Part shown: positions 16,745-28,013 of the stretch, one piece after another
Layout of the letters: each line of letters starts with the position of its first letter
Numbering within the stretch: the first letter of the stretch is position 1
Assembly: GCF_001647285.1 (NCBI RefSeq)
Contig: NZ_LRML01000001.1
Span: 248,001-312,000, forward strand
DNA from: Rufibacter roseus
GTDB lineage: Bacteria > Bacteroidota > Bacteroidia > Cytophagales > Hymenobacteraceae
Direction of reading: 5' to 3'
DNA length: 64,000 bases
Position numbers and translations under genes: made by a program
The notes under the pieces: generated by a model
The model's database searches: none
What the model was told of the DNA's origin: nothing
Seen by the model: only the letters and a program-made list of their open reading frames with translations

Positions 16745-19321
16745 TTATAGAGTAGGTACTGGAACTGGCGAGGCTTCTTTTTTAAAGGAAACACTGAAGG
16801 TGCTGCCTTCACCCAGTGTGCTTTCTACTTTGATTTTCCCTCCCGCATTGTCCACTATCCTCTTTACCATGTAAAGCCCAACGCCAGTGCCTTCTACATG
16901 GTCATGGAAACGCCTGAACATAGAGAACAACTTTTCCTGCTGTGCTGTGCTTAATCCTAAACCGTTATCTTGTACCGTGAGCACCAGGTTTTCTTCTTCG
17001 GTGTGGCAACGGATCGCTATCCTGGGTATCCGGTCAGGGTGGCGATATTTAATGGCATTGGAAAGCAGATTGTACACAATGCTCCGCAGGTTTTTCTCAG
17101 AGAAAGAAATGGACAAAGCTGTTTCTACGTCTACTTCTATTTGGGCACCAGACTTTACAATGGTTTTGTGCAGGTCCAGCTTTACCTCTTCTACCATTTG
17201 AGCCAAATCTACTAGTATTTTCTGCTGGCTGTTTTCTTTCTGTAGCTTTGTTATTTCAGTAAGGCTGGAAATAGTCTTCTTGAAGCGCTCAATAGAGCCC
17301 TGCATCATTTTGGCAAGGCTGTCAACCTCTTTTTGCTGAAGGGTTTCCTGCGGAAGTTCCCTCAACAGTTCGTCTAAGAGCATCTCAATATTAGTAATGG
17401 GGGCTTTCAAATCATGCGAAGCGGCATAGATAAAATTATCCAGGTCTATGTTAGTATGGGTAAGGCGTTTGTTTGCAATGCCCAGGTCTTTGTTTACTCT
17501 TCTTAGTTCCTCGTTTGCCTTTGCTGCCTCTAAAGCCATGGCTTTAGCTTCTTGGGCGCTTCTTTCCGCTTTTTTGCGTGATTCTACCTGGTCGGTTACA
17601 TCCATGACCATGGCATAGAATCCTTCTACTTTGCCGTTCTGCACATCTGGTACAAAGCTGGTTTTGGTGTGCCGGGTAAAGCCATCGCGGTAGGGCATAG
17701 TAGCTTCATAATCTACTTTTTCTCCTGCCAGTGTCCTTGTCATGTACCCTTTTACAGTATCATAAGCTTTTTCGCCCAACACATCTTTAGCTCTTTTGCC
17801 AATCAAGTCTGTAGTTTTCATCGGGAACCATGTTTCATAGGCTTTGTTCGTAAACTGGTACCTTTCTTCTTTGTCTAAATAAGAAATAAGTACCGGCAAA
17901 GAATCAGTGATAAGCCGCAGCTGCCTGGCGCTGTCTTCTACGGCTTTACGTGCTTGCACCTGGTCGGTCACTTCATAGGCAAACACCATTACACCATCTA
18001 TCTCTCCCTGGCTGTTATACCGGGCTTGATAGGTGAAGTTCCAATATATTTCTTCCAGTGAGCCTCCCTGGTGGCGAGCCAGCATTACCGGCAGTTCGCT
18101 GGCTACGTAGGTTTCTCCAGTGCGGTACACGTTTTGCAAAAGATCGGGAATGGGAGTGCCCTCAAGTTCAGGTAAGGCCACCATTAGCGGCTTATTGAGC
18201 AACTCTCTGCCCGGGAAGATCTTTTGGTACACCGGGTTAATGAGTTGGTAGGTAAGTTCTGGGCCGTCTAGTATGCAAATAGCGGTGGGCGCCTGCATGA
18301 ACATGTCCTTCAGCCGGTTCCATTGCATTTCAGCGGAAGCCTTAGCCGATTCCAATTCTTTGGTGCGTACTGCTACCCTTTCCTCCAGACTGCGGTTGAG
18401 TGCTTGCAGAGTTTCAGCACTTTTCTCAACCTGCTGGCGGTTGTTTACAAACTCCGTTACATCCAAGGCAAAGATCAAGATACCGTTTACCTGGCCATTG
18501 GCATCATAAAGAGCCTGGTAGATAAAGTTCCAGTAGATGTCTTCAACGGGTTGGTCTTGGTAACGTGCCACCGGAATCAGAATCTCTTTTCCTTCAAACG
18601 TTTCTCCGGTAGTGTACACATTTTGCATGATATCATACACCACCTGCTCCCTTAGTTCAGGGAGCGCCTCAAATAATGGGAGCCCCTTTAGTTTACGACC
18701 GGGGAACAGCTGCTGGTATGAACTGTTCAGAACTTTGAATACAAGCTCAGGGCCTTCCAGCATGGCCATGGCAGCTGGTGCCTGTTCAAATAGCCGCTCT
18801 AACCGGTAGCGCTGCAATTCAGCTTCGGTTAAGGCTGCTTTTTCCCGTTCAATGCTTTTGTTTAATTGTTGTTTGGCTTTCTCGCTTTCGGTTACATTTT
18901 TAGTTTCATGTATGATATGGCTTAAATTCCCCTGGGCGTCGTGCACTGGTGTATTAATGGTTTCCCAGTAGCGCTCCAAAAACTGGCCCGGGTGGGCAGG
19001 GTCGGGGATGTCATATTGAAAGATATCTATCTGATGGGGCTGGCCAGTGGAAAGCACCTGATCAAAAGAAGCTTTCAACTTCCAAGAGGGAGACTTTTCC
19101 TGCAACTCTGGGTTATCTGGAAATACATCGAAAACGTGCCTGCCAATGATTTCTTTGCGTACCGTTAGTGTTTCACGTAAGTAGGCATCTGTGGCTGCCA
19201 GAATAGTTAGTTTTGATGACAAAACCAGAACCAAGCCAGATTGTGATTCAAATATCTTGTGGTACGGCAACGTGTCATTCAAAGTAGAATGATCAAGGGC
19301 AGCGTCAGGATTAGTAACCAT
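16745..19321 (-). CDS. Orphan multi-PAS sensor histidine kinase
   Basis: 858 residues with no membrane segment, so cytoplasmic. Four PAS/PAC modules are visible (about 20-150, 170-295, 325-455 and 465-590). Modules 2 and 3 are close internal repeats sharing LEGPEL / LDGPEL, FPGR.L and Y.TGET. A coiled coil leads to the HisKA box NFIYAASHDLKAPITN with phospho-acceptor H636, the N box LLSNAIKYRHP, and G boxes DNGLGL and GTGVGLYMVK. It probably senses a small cytosolic ligand or redox state and phosphorylates an unlinked response regulator; none is nearby. It is divergent from isocitrate dehydrogenase with a 350-base gap. Confidence 0.92.
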   Translation of the reverse strand: MVTNPDAALDHSTLNDTLPYHKIFESQSGLVLVLSSKLTILAATDAYLRETLTVRKEIIGRHVFDVFPDNPELQEKSPSWKLKASFDQVLSTGQPHQIDIFQYDIPDPAHPGQFLERYWETINTPVHDAQGNLSHIIHETKNVTESEKAKQQLNKSIEREKAALTEAELQRYRLERLFEQAPAAMAMLEGPELVFKVLNSSYQQLFPGRKLKGLPLFEALPELREQVVYDIMQNVYTTGETFEGKEILIPVARYQDQPVEDIYWNFIYQALYDANGQVNGILIFALDVTEFVNNRQQVEKSAETLQALNRSLEERVAVRTKELESAKASAEMQWNRLKDMFMQAPTAICILDGPELTYQLINPVYQKIFPGRELLNKPLMVALPELEGTPIPDLLQNVYRTGETYVASELPVMLARHQGGSLEEIYWNFTYQARYNSQGEIDGVMVFAYEVTDQVQARKAVEDSARQLRLITDSLPVLISYLDKEERYQFTNKAYETWFPMKTTDLIGKRAKDVLGEKAYDTVKGYMTRTLAGEKVDYEATMPYRDGFTRHTKTSFVPDVQNGKVEGFYAMVMDVTDQVESRKKAERSAQEAKAMALEAAKANEELRRVNKDLGIANKRLTHTNIDLDNFIYAASHDLKAPITNIEMLLDELLRELPQETLQQKEVDSLAKMMQGSIERFKKTISSLTEITKLQKENSQQKILVDLAQMVEEVKLDLHKTIVKSGAQIEVDVETALSISFSEKNLRSIVYNLLSNAIKYRHPDRIPRIAIRCHTEEENLVLTVQDNGLGLSTAQQEKLFSMFRRFHDHVEGTGVGLYMVKRIVDNAGGKIKVESTLGEGSTFSVSFKKEASPVPVPTL

Positions 19322-19458
19322 AAATGAAAGAGTAGCGAAAGAGGGCTCCTGTATACGTGAAACTTCTAATTAAGATGCCTGCTTTGGCTGTTGCCTGAAT
19401 AACGTCATAATATATAGTGATCAGTATATTGTAAGGAATAAGGTGTATATAAACAACT

Positions 19459-19499
19459 GTCTTTTAAAGCTGTTTTTGTGAAAACAGGCCAAAAACAGC
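19459..19499. repeat. GTTTT-palindrome element, copy 9
   Basis: TGTCTTTTAAAGCTGTTTTT then GTGAAAACAGGCCAAAAACAG; the outer arms are mismatched. Confidence 0.7.
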
Positions 19500-19584
19500 T
19501 TCTGTGTTTTCTATTGTGAGTAGCAGCAATGATTTCATGAACAGATAAGAGGCTTTAGGGGCTAGCCTGTATGAAAAAGAGCCT

Positions 19585-19592
19585 TATATTTG
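19585..19592 (+). promoter_or_regulatory. Probable -7 box of the isocitrate dehydrogenase gene
   Basis: TATATTTG matches the Bacteroidota consensus TAnnTTTG and lies about 80 bases before the start codon. A -33 TTG is not clear. Confidence 0.4.
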
Positions 19593-19630
19593 CCGTATAA
19601 GCCTGTGGTTACAGACCACCTTTGGCCTGA

Positions 19631-21907
<2,277 letters not shown>

Positions 21908-21927
21908 GAGGAACTGAGAATTGAAAC

Positions 21928-21965
21928 AAAAAGGCCGCTTGAGAATTATCTCGAGCGGCCTTTTT
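21928..21965 (+). terminator. Intrinsic terminator of isocitrate dehydrogenase gene
   Basis: Hairpin AAAAAGGCCGCT / AGCGGCCTTTTT (extended by GAGA/TCTC-type pairs) followed by TTTTTGTTTT, 21 bases after the stop. Confidence 0.9.
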
Positions 21966-22084
21966 GTTTTGGATATTAAATATAAGGACAGTAATTTGTT
22001 GGCATTTATTAGCGTGCTTTTTCAACTATCAAGAACAAAAGTGATGATGTGAAATCCTTTTTAATTCGTGAATGGTCATAATTC

Positions 22085-22588
22085 TCAAAATATTGAGACA
22101 CCAAATCTTTTTGTCAGCAGACTATCAAGTTGTTTGAGGTCTGACATTAAATCTAAATGGTTTTGCGATGGTACTAATTCAGACTTATTCTTCTGTAACA
22201 GCTTTTTCAATTCCATCATTTTAAAGTAAAACGATTGGGAACGTAGTTCAACCCGTAGTAGCGCTAACTTGTTTTCAATGGCGCTCTTTTGTTGTTTCAA
22301 CACGTTGACTATTTCAATAGCCGAATCAAAGTCCAACTCCTTTTGCTCGACGGATTTTAAGAGTCCGCACTCAAAATTGGCGCATTGTTTCGGCCTCTTA
22401 GAATAAATGGTGCAACCATCACAGTAGTTGTTACAGGGTTGAAGGAAAAAACCTTCACCATTTGTATTTTCAACATCCATTAATTCTCTCATTGCAGGCA
22501 ACTCTTCCCGACCGAGCTGTACAAAACCAATCAAGGTGCCGTCACAACAGGACCCACAAGACAAACAGATATTTGTAGATTCACTCAT
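22085..22588 (-). CDS. YkgJ-like Cys-cluster protein
   Basis: 167 residues. The N-terminal half carries the pattern CLSCGSCC (C8, C11, C14, C15) and later CNNYCDGC and KQCANFEC, the Cys cluster of the YkgJ / CxxCxxCC family, thought to bind zinc or iron. The second half is helical and Lys/Leu-rich, probably a coiled coil. No substrate or partner is known for this family. The start codon abuts a half copy of the palindromic element (22589-22614). Confidence 0.8.
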   Translation of the reverse strand: MSESTNICLSCGSCCDGTLIGFVQLGREELPAMRELMDVENTNGEGFFLQPCNNYCDGCTIYSKRPKQCANFECGLLKSVEQKELDFDSAIEIVNVLKQQKSAIENKLALLRVELRSQSFYFKMMELKKLLQKNKSELVPSQNHLDLMSDLKQLDSLLTKRFGVSIF

Positions 22589-22614
22589 GTTTTCTAAAAG
22601 TAGACCAAAAACAG
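22589..22614. repeat. GTTTT-palindrome element, copy 10 (half or truncated)
   Basis: GTTTTCTAAAAGTAGACC then AAAAACAG; the left outer arm is missing and replaced by the start of the YkgJ-like gene. Confidence 0.6.
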
Positions 22615-22651
22615 AGAAGGAGCAACCAATGGCTGCTCCTTCTCTGTTTTT
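22607..22651 (-). terminator. Intrinsic terminator of the MFS gene
   Basis: Long hairpin, arms AAAAACAGAGAAGGAGCA / TGCTCCTTCTCTGTTTTT, just past the MFS stop codon. The left flank is shared with element copy 10. Confidence 0.85.
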
Positions 22652-22669
22652 ACGAAAGCTTTCTGGCTA

Positions 22670-23866
22670 CTAATTCACTGCCAGCTGAGATGCCTTCTTT
22701 TTGTGTGCCATGAGCAGAAGCAAACAAAACAGAACCCCAGTAAATGCCAGGGCCGCACCAACGTACTCAGGTGATGCATACCCGAAACCAGCGGCAATGG
22801 GCAAGCCGCCTAAAAAGGCCCCTAACGCGTTGCCCATGTTAGAGGTGGCCTGTAAAAGCGAGGAAGCCAGCATTTCTGCCCCTTTGGCCTGCTGTACAAT
22901 CAGCATTTGCATGGGTGCTATCACGCCAAACCCAATGGCGCCTGTTAAAAAGGTCATTATTAGCGCGGTGGGTTTGTACTGTGCCAGCACCACCGTAAGC
23001 AAAAGTGCGGCCACCATGCACAAAAGCAAAGTGGTAGTGGTAAGTAAGGGTGAAAAACGGTCTGCCAAACGGCCTCCTATAATATTGCCCACTACCATTC
23101 CCAAACCGGCCACCACCATAATAATGGTCATGCTGTTGGGGCTAAAGCCAGCCACCTCCGTCATTAAAGGGGAAATGTAGCTGATCCAGGCAAACATGCC
23201 GCCCGTGCCAATGGCAGAAATACCAATGATAAACCACAATTCCTTGTGCTTGAAAATATTCAGACTTTTCAGGAAACTAGTTTCTGATTCTGATTTCACG
23301 TGGGGCATCCAAAATTTCACGGCCAGAGCGGCTGCCACAGCTACTAAAGCAATGAGCGCAAATGAATAGCGCCAGGTATAATGGTGGCCAATGAATGTCC
23401 CTAAAGGCACCCCCAATATATTGGCTAGCGTTAAGCCGGCAAACATAACAGAGACGGCCCTGGCCTCTCTGCCTGATTGGGCCAATTTGCTGGCTACCAC
23501 GGCACCAATGCCAAAAAAAGCTCCGTGCGGTAGCCCCGCCAGAAAACGGGTGGCCATGAGTAGCGGGTAACTGCTCACCAAGCCAAACAGCCCGTTGAAA
23601 ACCGCTACCATTAGCATTAATCCGATTAACACCTTCTTGGGAGGAAGGTTAGCCGTCAGGCCAACCATAAGCGGGGCCCCAATAACCACCCCCAAGGCAT
23701 AGATAGAGATCAAATGCCCCGCCTCGGGAATGGATATGCCCAATGCATGAGACATATCAGCCAGAATTCCCATCATCAGGAACTCTGTCATGCCAATACT
23801 GAAACCACCCAGTAAAAGGGAGATCAAGCTTAATTTTATAAAAGAGGTATTATTTGTACTTTTCAT
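22670..23866 (-). CDS. MFS transporter, AraJ/drug-efflux (DHA1) type
   Basis: 398 residues with twelve hydrophobic helices. The opening LLLGGFSIGMTEFLMMGILADM (first helix) is the signature of the AraJ/NepI/YdhP group of the DHA1 drug:H+ antiporters. A helix 2-3 loop with LPPKKVLIG and RFLAGLPHGAFFGIGAVVAS (helix 4) agree. It sits in the cytoplasmic membrane and likely exports sugars, nucleosides or drugs; the substrate cannot be read. It is transcribed alone, with a promoter box about 105 bases upstream and a strong terminator. Confidence 0.9.
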   Translation of the reverse strand: MKSTNNTSFIKLSLISLLLGGFSIGMTEFLMMGILADMSHALGISIPEAGHLISIYALGVVIGAPLMVGLTANLPPKKVLIGLMLMVAVFNGLFGLVSSYPLLMATRFLAGLPHGAFFGIGAVVASKLAQSGREARAVSVMFAGLTLANILGVPLGTFIGHHYTWRYSFALIALVAVAAALAVKFWMPHVKSESETSFLKSLNIFKHKELWFIIGISAIGTGGMFAWISYISPLMTEVAGFSPNSMTIIMVVAGLGMVVGNIIGGRLADRFSPLLTTTTLLLCMVAALLLTVVLAQYKPTALIMTFLTGAIGFGVIAPMQMLIVQQAKGAEMLASSLLQATSNMGNALGAFLGGLPIAAGFGYASPEYVGAALAFTGVLFCLLLLMAHKKKASQLAVN

Positions 23867-23971
23867 GTAAGCGTTGAAATAAGGACCTGTTGCGTAAGTA
23901 GGTCCGTTTGTGTCTATCCTTTAGAGAGGAATAGGAGAAGAAATAGATAGAATGATATGTTTGTGCTGGTG

Positions 23972-23979
23972 CAAAGGTA
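23972..23979 (-). promoter_or_regulatory. Probable -7 box of the MFS gene
   Basis: The minus strand reads TACCTTTG, an exact TAnnTTTG match, about 105 bases upstream of the MFS start. The spacing to a -33 TTG is unclear. Confidence 0.4.
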
Positions 23980-24138
23980 GATAATATGGTTTTAATAAGA
24001 GTTAATCAACTGGTATGGTTCACTATACCACCAGCTGCAGTGACCCGTACAGCATAAATAAATTGTAATGAATTGGTGAGGCGAGAAAAGTAGGTGAAAG
24101 AAAGTTGTTTGAACAATATAGGAGAGAAAGCGGGTTTA

Positions 24139-24177
24139 ACGTTTTGGTTAGTTTTCCAAAAAGCAGCTGTAAAACAG
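24139..24177. repeat. GTTTT-palindrome element, copy 11
   Basis: ACGTTTTGGTTAGTTTTCC then AAAAAGCAGCTGTAAAACAG; partly mismatched. Confidence 0.65.
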
Positions 24178-24180
24178 AAA

Positions 24181-24202
24181 TGGGCAGCCAATCAGCTGCC
24201 CA
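24181..24202. terminator. Hairpin, possible terminator of the GNAT gene
   Basis: GGGCAGCCAATCAGCTGCCC-type hairpin adjoining element copy 11. It lies 190 bases past the GNAT stop, so assignment is weak. Confidence 0.35.
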
Positions 24203-24392
24203 TCTCAAAAAATAGTAAATGGTATTTAGCCACCAAAAGGCAAACAGCTCCTGTAACAGAAGTTAGTTTGATGTGTAGTTTTATGAAAATTGCTGTCTAT
24301 GGCCGTTGTGGTGAAACAAAAAGTCATCGGCTGGGCCTAGTAAATACCCTTAATAATGGTGTGAGAACTATTTAGGCAGGTTGAATAAGGGT

Positions 24393-24899
24393 TTAGTGTA
24401 TATACAACAGCAACTCTGTCGTAGTCCCCGGAAAGGTAATAGGGCTTTGGTAGCGGAACCCTAGCTTTTCTAAAAGCTTTATGGACCTTTGGTTCTCCGG
24501 CAAAGTAATAGCAGAAAGAGTCGGTATGGCCAAATCAGACTTTGCATACACCATGGTGGCCTTGGCTGCTTCAAAGGCGAAGCCTTGACCCGTGTATTCT
24601 TGCAGAAAGGCAAACCCCAAGTCTGGATGTTCTAAGGTATCTCTACGGACAATTCCACACATGCCAATAGAACGGGAGTTGTCTTTCAGCTGTACCAACC
24701 AAAGGCCGTAGCCGTTTTGTCCGTAACTTTTTATTGGCCCGTTGGCAAGGTAACTCTCTGCCTGTTCCTCTGTTTTAATATTTCTGTCACCAATAAACTG
24801 CAGCCAGCCAGGGCTGTTCAATAAATTTATGATGAAACCAGTGTCTTGGAGAGTAAATTCCCTCAGTATCAATCTGTCAGTCTCTATGATGCAGGGCAT
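24393..24899 (-). CDS. GNAT-family N-acetyltransferase (RimJ/RimL-like)
   Basis: 168 residues covering a complete GNAT fold of the Acetyltransf_3 type. It opens IIETDRLILREFTLQDTGFI, has the strand GMCGIVRRDTLEHPDLGFAF, the acetyl-CoA loop YTGQGFAFEAAKA (Q/R-x-x-G-x-A variant) and the final LPENQRSIKLLEKLGFR. Such enzymes acetylate N-terminal amines of proteins or small amines; the substrate cannot be deduced. It is a single gene with short leader sequence. Confidence 0.88.
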   Translation of the reverse strand: MPCIIETDRLILREFTLQDTGFIINLLNSPGWLQFIGDRNIKTEEQAESYLANGPIKSYGQNGYGLWLVQLKDNSRSIGMCGIVRRDTLEHPDLGFAFLQEYTGQGFAFEAAKATMVYAKSDLAIPTLSAITLPENQRSIKLLEKLGFRYQSPITFPGTTTELLLYIH

Positions 24900-25030
24900 T
24901 GATTTGGTTGTGAAGGAGGTGGTTGGAATAGGAAATTAGAAGCTAAATACTGCAGATAAACTACAGAACTCTGGCTAGGACTTTTTGCACCTGAACAGAA
25001 CCTTAGAGTTATAGTTATTGGCTTTCTGCG

Positions 25031-25070
25031 GCGTTTTGGACCTGATTTCGGTAAAGTAGGCCCAAAACAC
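25031..25070. repeat. GTTTT-palindrome element, copy 12
   Basis: GCGTTTTGGACCTGATTTCG then GTAAAGTAGGCCCAAAACAC; 19 bases past the stop of the gene at 25090. Confidence 0.75.
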
Positions 25071-25089
25071 CACTACATGAATGCTGTGC

Positions 25090-25725
25090 TTAGAAAGGGC
25101 TTTTTTCTAGTGTTGCTCCTGCAGGCAATTTGAAGAGGGAGTCTGCCAATTTCATGGGCTTAACCTCTGTAGCCACAGATTCAATCACAAAAAGCTCACT
25201 ATCCACCACCATTTTTAAAGGCACAGCATTGGCCTTTTCTAAGAAGGCGTACCAATTGCCATAATTATGGTTCAAAAACAGCTTGGCATCTACTGGTAAT
25301 TTTTGGCTGAAATAATATTTTTCTACATAGCCAGAGGCAAGGGTGAGGGTTAGCTCATCGCAGGAGTAGCCAGAAATGGTAGTAGCTCCTTTCTTTATCT
25401 CAGCCTTTACCACTTCTTCCTGCGCCTTTGTAGCATCTGTGTAATACACTGAAGAAGTATTGGACATTTTGCTGTATACCACCGTGTCTTGACTAGGGTA
25501 CAATTGCCATTGAACCAATGATCCGTTCAGCAAAGATTTATAATTCCCGCCCTTCATAAAGTACTCCTGAGTATTGCCCATCATTTCAGAGAGTTGCTCA
25601 CTAGTCAGGTTGGGAGTTTTGCTTTTATACGTTACCTGATAAGTAATCTTACCCTCAAAGCTTTGGGCAAATGCGGTAAAAGTCAACAGCATGACTAGAA
25701 TAGCTGCCGATAAGGTTCTTTTCAT
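25090..25725 (-). CDS. Exported protein, DUF4412/GLPGLI-like
   Basis: 211 residues with a clear signal peptide (MKRTLSAAILVMLLTFTAFAQ). The mature part begins SFEGKITYQVTYKSK, a pattern of DUF4412 and GLPGLI-type proteins of Bacteroidota, which form a beta-sandwich related to lipoprotein-carrier folds. Further matches are TTISGYSCDELTLTLASG and YVEKYYFSQKLPVDA. Function is unknown. It lies between the GNAT and GH51 genes on the same strand, with over 200 bases on each side, and appears monocistronic. Confidence 0.75.
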   Translation of the reverse strand: MKRTLSAAILVMLLTFTAFAQSFEGKITYQVTYKSKTPNLTSEQLSEMMGNTQEYFMKGGNYKSLLNGSLVQWQLYPSQDTVVYSKMSNTSSVYYTDATKAQEEVVKAEIKKGATTISGYSCDELTLTLASGYVEKYYFSQKLPVDAKLFLNHNYGNWYAFLEKANAVPLKMVVDSELFVIESVATEVKPMKLADSLFKLPAGATLEKSPF

Positions 25726-25961
25726 AATAAAGGGTATTGAGAATTAAAATATAGTTTTCTAAAGATATATTGAAATAAAAGAAGGAACAACTGCAGGCTG
25801 TTCCTTTTAATTTACATTTTACTTCGGCAACTTATCTATACACCATCTTTGATGTAGCCTTTTTTTTAGGCGTGCATTTGAGAACTTCTTGATGCTGACG
25901 TTTTCTTACCGGTAATAGTAGAAATTGCCTGTTCTTCTGCGCAGTCTGCTAATGAAGTACT

Positions 25962-27500
25962 TTAGGCTTCTAAAGATAATTCCAGGAAGTTAACTGAGTG
26001 GGGTAGCAGTTCTACTGAAGTAACTGCGCCCTTCAAAGCTTTGCTCACGCTCCTGACAGTATTGGGGTTTTGCACGGTGTTAATAGCCGTCATGTCTTTG
26101 GTATAGAGGGTGTGTAGGGTGCCGCTTTTGGCAAGCTTTTGTCCGGCTACGTCTAGTTTCACCCGTACCGGTTTATTTTTTTCCAGGTTCAGGAGAGACA
26201 GCACCAGTTTCTTACCATCTGGGCTTACTGTAGCAGACACGTCTAGTCTGGGTGCCGTTACCGTGGGCGGCTCAATTCTATACCCGGGCGACTGGGAGAG
26301 GGTAGTGGTAAACGTGTTGCATTTAACATCTGCTTTCACCGCCACCTGCTCCATAACAGTAGAGAAAAGCCTGTACACATCAAACGTGGCCGACTTTAAA
26401 ACCCCATTATCCAGCACCATAATAGGGGCGTGGGCATTGAGCAGGAACACGTAATTGGTCATGGTTACGCGGGAGGCGTTGCGAAGGCAGGCGTTGAAGA
26501 TCCCGGCAACAAAAAGGGCGTCTACTATGTTGCGGGGGCTGTTGCGTAGCAGTTTGTCTTTGTTTAGGTGGCGGTCATTCCACTCTTCCAGACAGATCTG
26601 GATGGGTTCTTTGCGGTTACTGGTTTTCTCATAGGCTTCCAGCGTCCCTTCTATTTCTTTTATCTCCTTTTCAAAGAAAAAGGGGGTAGCTACCAACTGG
26701 TCAAAATCGTCTTTCCCTTCCAGGAAGTTTCGGTGGCCGTAGAGGTGAATAGTCATCCAGTCCATGTACTCGCCGCTGTGTTTCAGCACCGTCTCGTTCC
26801 ACTCAGGCTCGGTAAAGCCCACGCCCACATATTTAATGGAAGGGTCTACGTTCCGCATAAAAAGCCCGTATTGTTGGGCCATGCGACCATATTGTTCGGC
26901 GGTATAATGGCCCACCTGCCACGGCCCGAAGTGCTCGTTGCCCAGGCCCCAAATTTTCACCGGTGGCATGTCTTTTTTATTTTTGCAATAGGCCACCCAC
27001 TCGCAGGCTTCTTCAATGGTGCCGTTGCCCATGTTAGCGGTTATGAACGGCTCGCAGTCCAGCTTTTTGCACAGGGCCATGTATTCATCGGTGCCGAACT
27101 GGTTGCTTTCCATCTCAGACCACACCACGCTGAACTTCTCGGGCCTTTTCTCTCTGGGCCCAATGCCGTCTTTCCAGTGGTAATAACTCACAAAGTTGCC
27201 CCCGGGCCACCGCAAGGTGTGGGCGCCGCCCATGTCTTTGATAGCCTGTATCACATCTAACCGCAAGCCCAGGTCATCTGACAAAGGAGATTTAGGGTCA
27301 AAGATGCCTTTGTACACCACATTCTCCACGTGTTCCAGAAAATGGCCGTACACTTTTTTGTCCACCCGACCAATTTCCCGCTTAGGGTGCACCAAAACAG
27401 AAGCTTCGGCATATTCTTCTGGCCGGAAAATAAAAGAGGGGCCTACCACAGACGTAACCGCCAACCCTGCTGACAGCTTTACAAATTCACGACGTTCCAT
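25962..27500 (-). CDS. GH51 alpha-L-arabinofuranosidase
   Basis: 512 residues. The N-terminus MERREFVKLSAGLAV resembles a Tat or Sec signal of the 'ERREFVKLSA' type common for Bacteroidota periplasmic glycosidases. The TIM barrel has KVYGHFLEHVENVVYKGIFD at 49-68, the acid/base E189 in GLGNEHFGPW and nucleophile E306 in CLEEWND; the C-terminal beta domain carries the usual ending. GH51 enzymes remove alpha-L-arabinofuranosyl units from arabinan or arabinoxylan. With GH172 and GH43 at the left edge, it suggests arabinofuranoside use, though these genes are 24 kb apart. It seems monocistronic. Confidence 0.92.
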   Translation of the reverse strand: MERREFVKLSAGLAVTSVVGPSFIFRPEEYAEASVLVHPKREIGRVDKKVYGHFLEHVENVVYKGIFDPKSPLSDDLGLRLDVIQAIKDMGGAHTLRWPGGNFVSYYHWKDGIGPREKRPEKFSVVWSEMESNQFGTDEYMALCKKLDCEPFITANMGNGTIEEACEWVAYCKNKKDMPPVKIWGLGNEHFGPWQVGHYTAEQYGRMAQQYGLFMRNVDPSIKYVGVGFTEPEWNETVLKHSGEYMDWMTIHLYGHRNFLEGKDDFDQLVATPFFFEKEIKEIEGTLEAYEKTSNRKEPIQICLEEWNDRHLNKDKLLRNSPRNIVDALFVAGIFNACLRNASRVTMTNYVFLLNAHAPIMVLDNGVLKSATFDVYRLFSTVMEQVAVKADVKCNTFTTTLSQSPGYRIEPPTVTAPRLDVSATVSPDGKKLVLSLLNLEKNKPVRVKLDVAGQKLAKSGTLHTLYTKDMTAINTVQNPNTVRSVSKALKGAVTSVELLPHSVNFLELSLEA

Positions 27501-27909
27501 TTTTGTTTCCTAGTCATAACAAGAAACCTCCCTAGTTCTTTCAATCGAAGTGTTCTTGTACTTTACAGATAGATTATTTTCTAAAGTACTAATTATTCTG
27601 ACGAGGTCTACTGGTTTTGTCTATTTTTTATTTTGTAAGGTAGATAAATCTTTTTTAGAAGGTAATAGCGATAGTTAAATAGTTTGCTCGAGCACTATAA
27701 AAATGGTCAGCTAATAATTTGGTGGCGCCTGCAAGTGGATGGCTATAGTTTATCAAACATAATAAGTGCGGTTATTTGTTATTGAATATGGAAAAGGTAT
27801 TGCATTAATTTAAGTTCTAGTCAATGAAGTGGCAAGATCAATGCTGTGGTAGAAAACATTCGTTTAACCGTCTCAAGCATTTACTCAATTATTTATTATT
27901 TCACAGATT

Positions 27910-27951
27910 CTGTTTTTGGCTTCTTTTTAACAAAACAGCTTAAAAACAAAA
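27910..27951. repeat. GTTTT-palindrome element, copy 13
   Basis: CTGTTTTTGGCTTCTTTTTA then ACAAAACAGCTTAAAAACAAAA. It directly abuts the M16 terminator. Confidence 0.65.
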
Positions 27952-27978
27952 AAGGAGCAACGTTACAGCTGCTCCTTT
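27950..27978 (-). terminator. Intrinsic terminator of the M16 peptidase gene
   Basis: Hairpin AAAGGAGCA / TGCTCCTTT, followed in minus orientation by TTTTTGTTTT. Confidence 0.8.
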
Positions 27979-28013
27979 CCCTAAACTCTGATTACTAATC
28001 ACAAACAACTATA

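Larger units (their letters stand above)
23867..24392. other. Intergenic region between MFS and GNAT genes
   Basis: Holds the MFS promoter, a small palindrome TGGTATGGTTCACTATACCA (24010-24029), element copy 11 and a GC-rich hairpin (24181-24202). A 30-codon frame starting ATG AAA ATT GCT GTC TAT at 24283 resembles the first residues of NAD kinase but soon ends, so I do not call a gene. Confidence 0.5.
27501..28013. other. Intergenic region between GH51 and M16 genes
   Basis: AT-rich, no gene supported. Element copy 13 and the M16 terminator sit at its right end. Confidence 0.6.

Noticed and set aside
24283-24375. Short frame starting MKIAVYGR, like the first residues of NAD kinase
   Set aside because: Only eight residues match and the frame stops after 30 codons; no later NAD kinase motif (GGDG) follows in any frame nearby.
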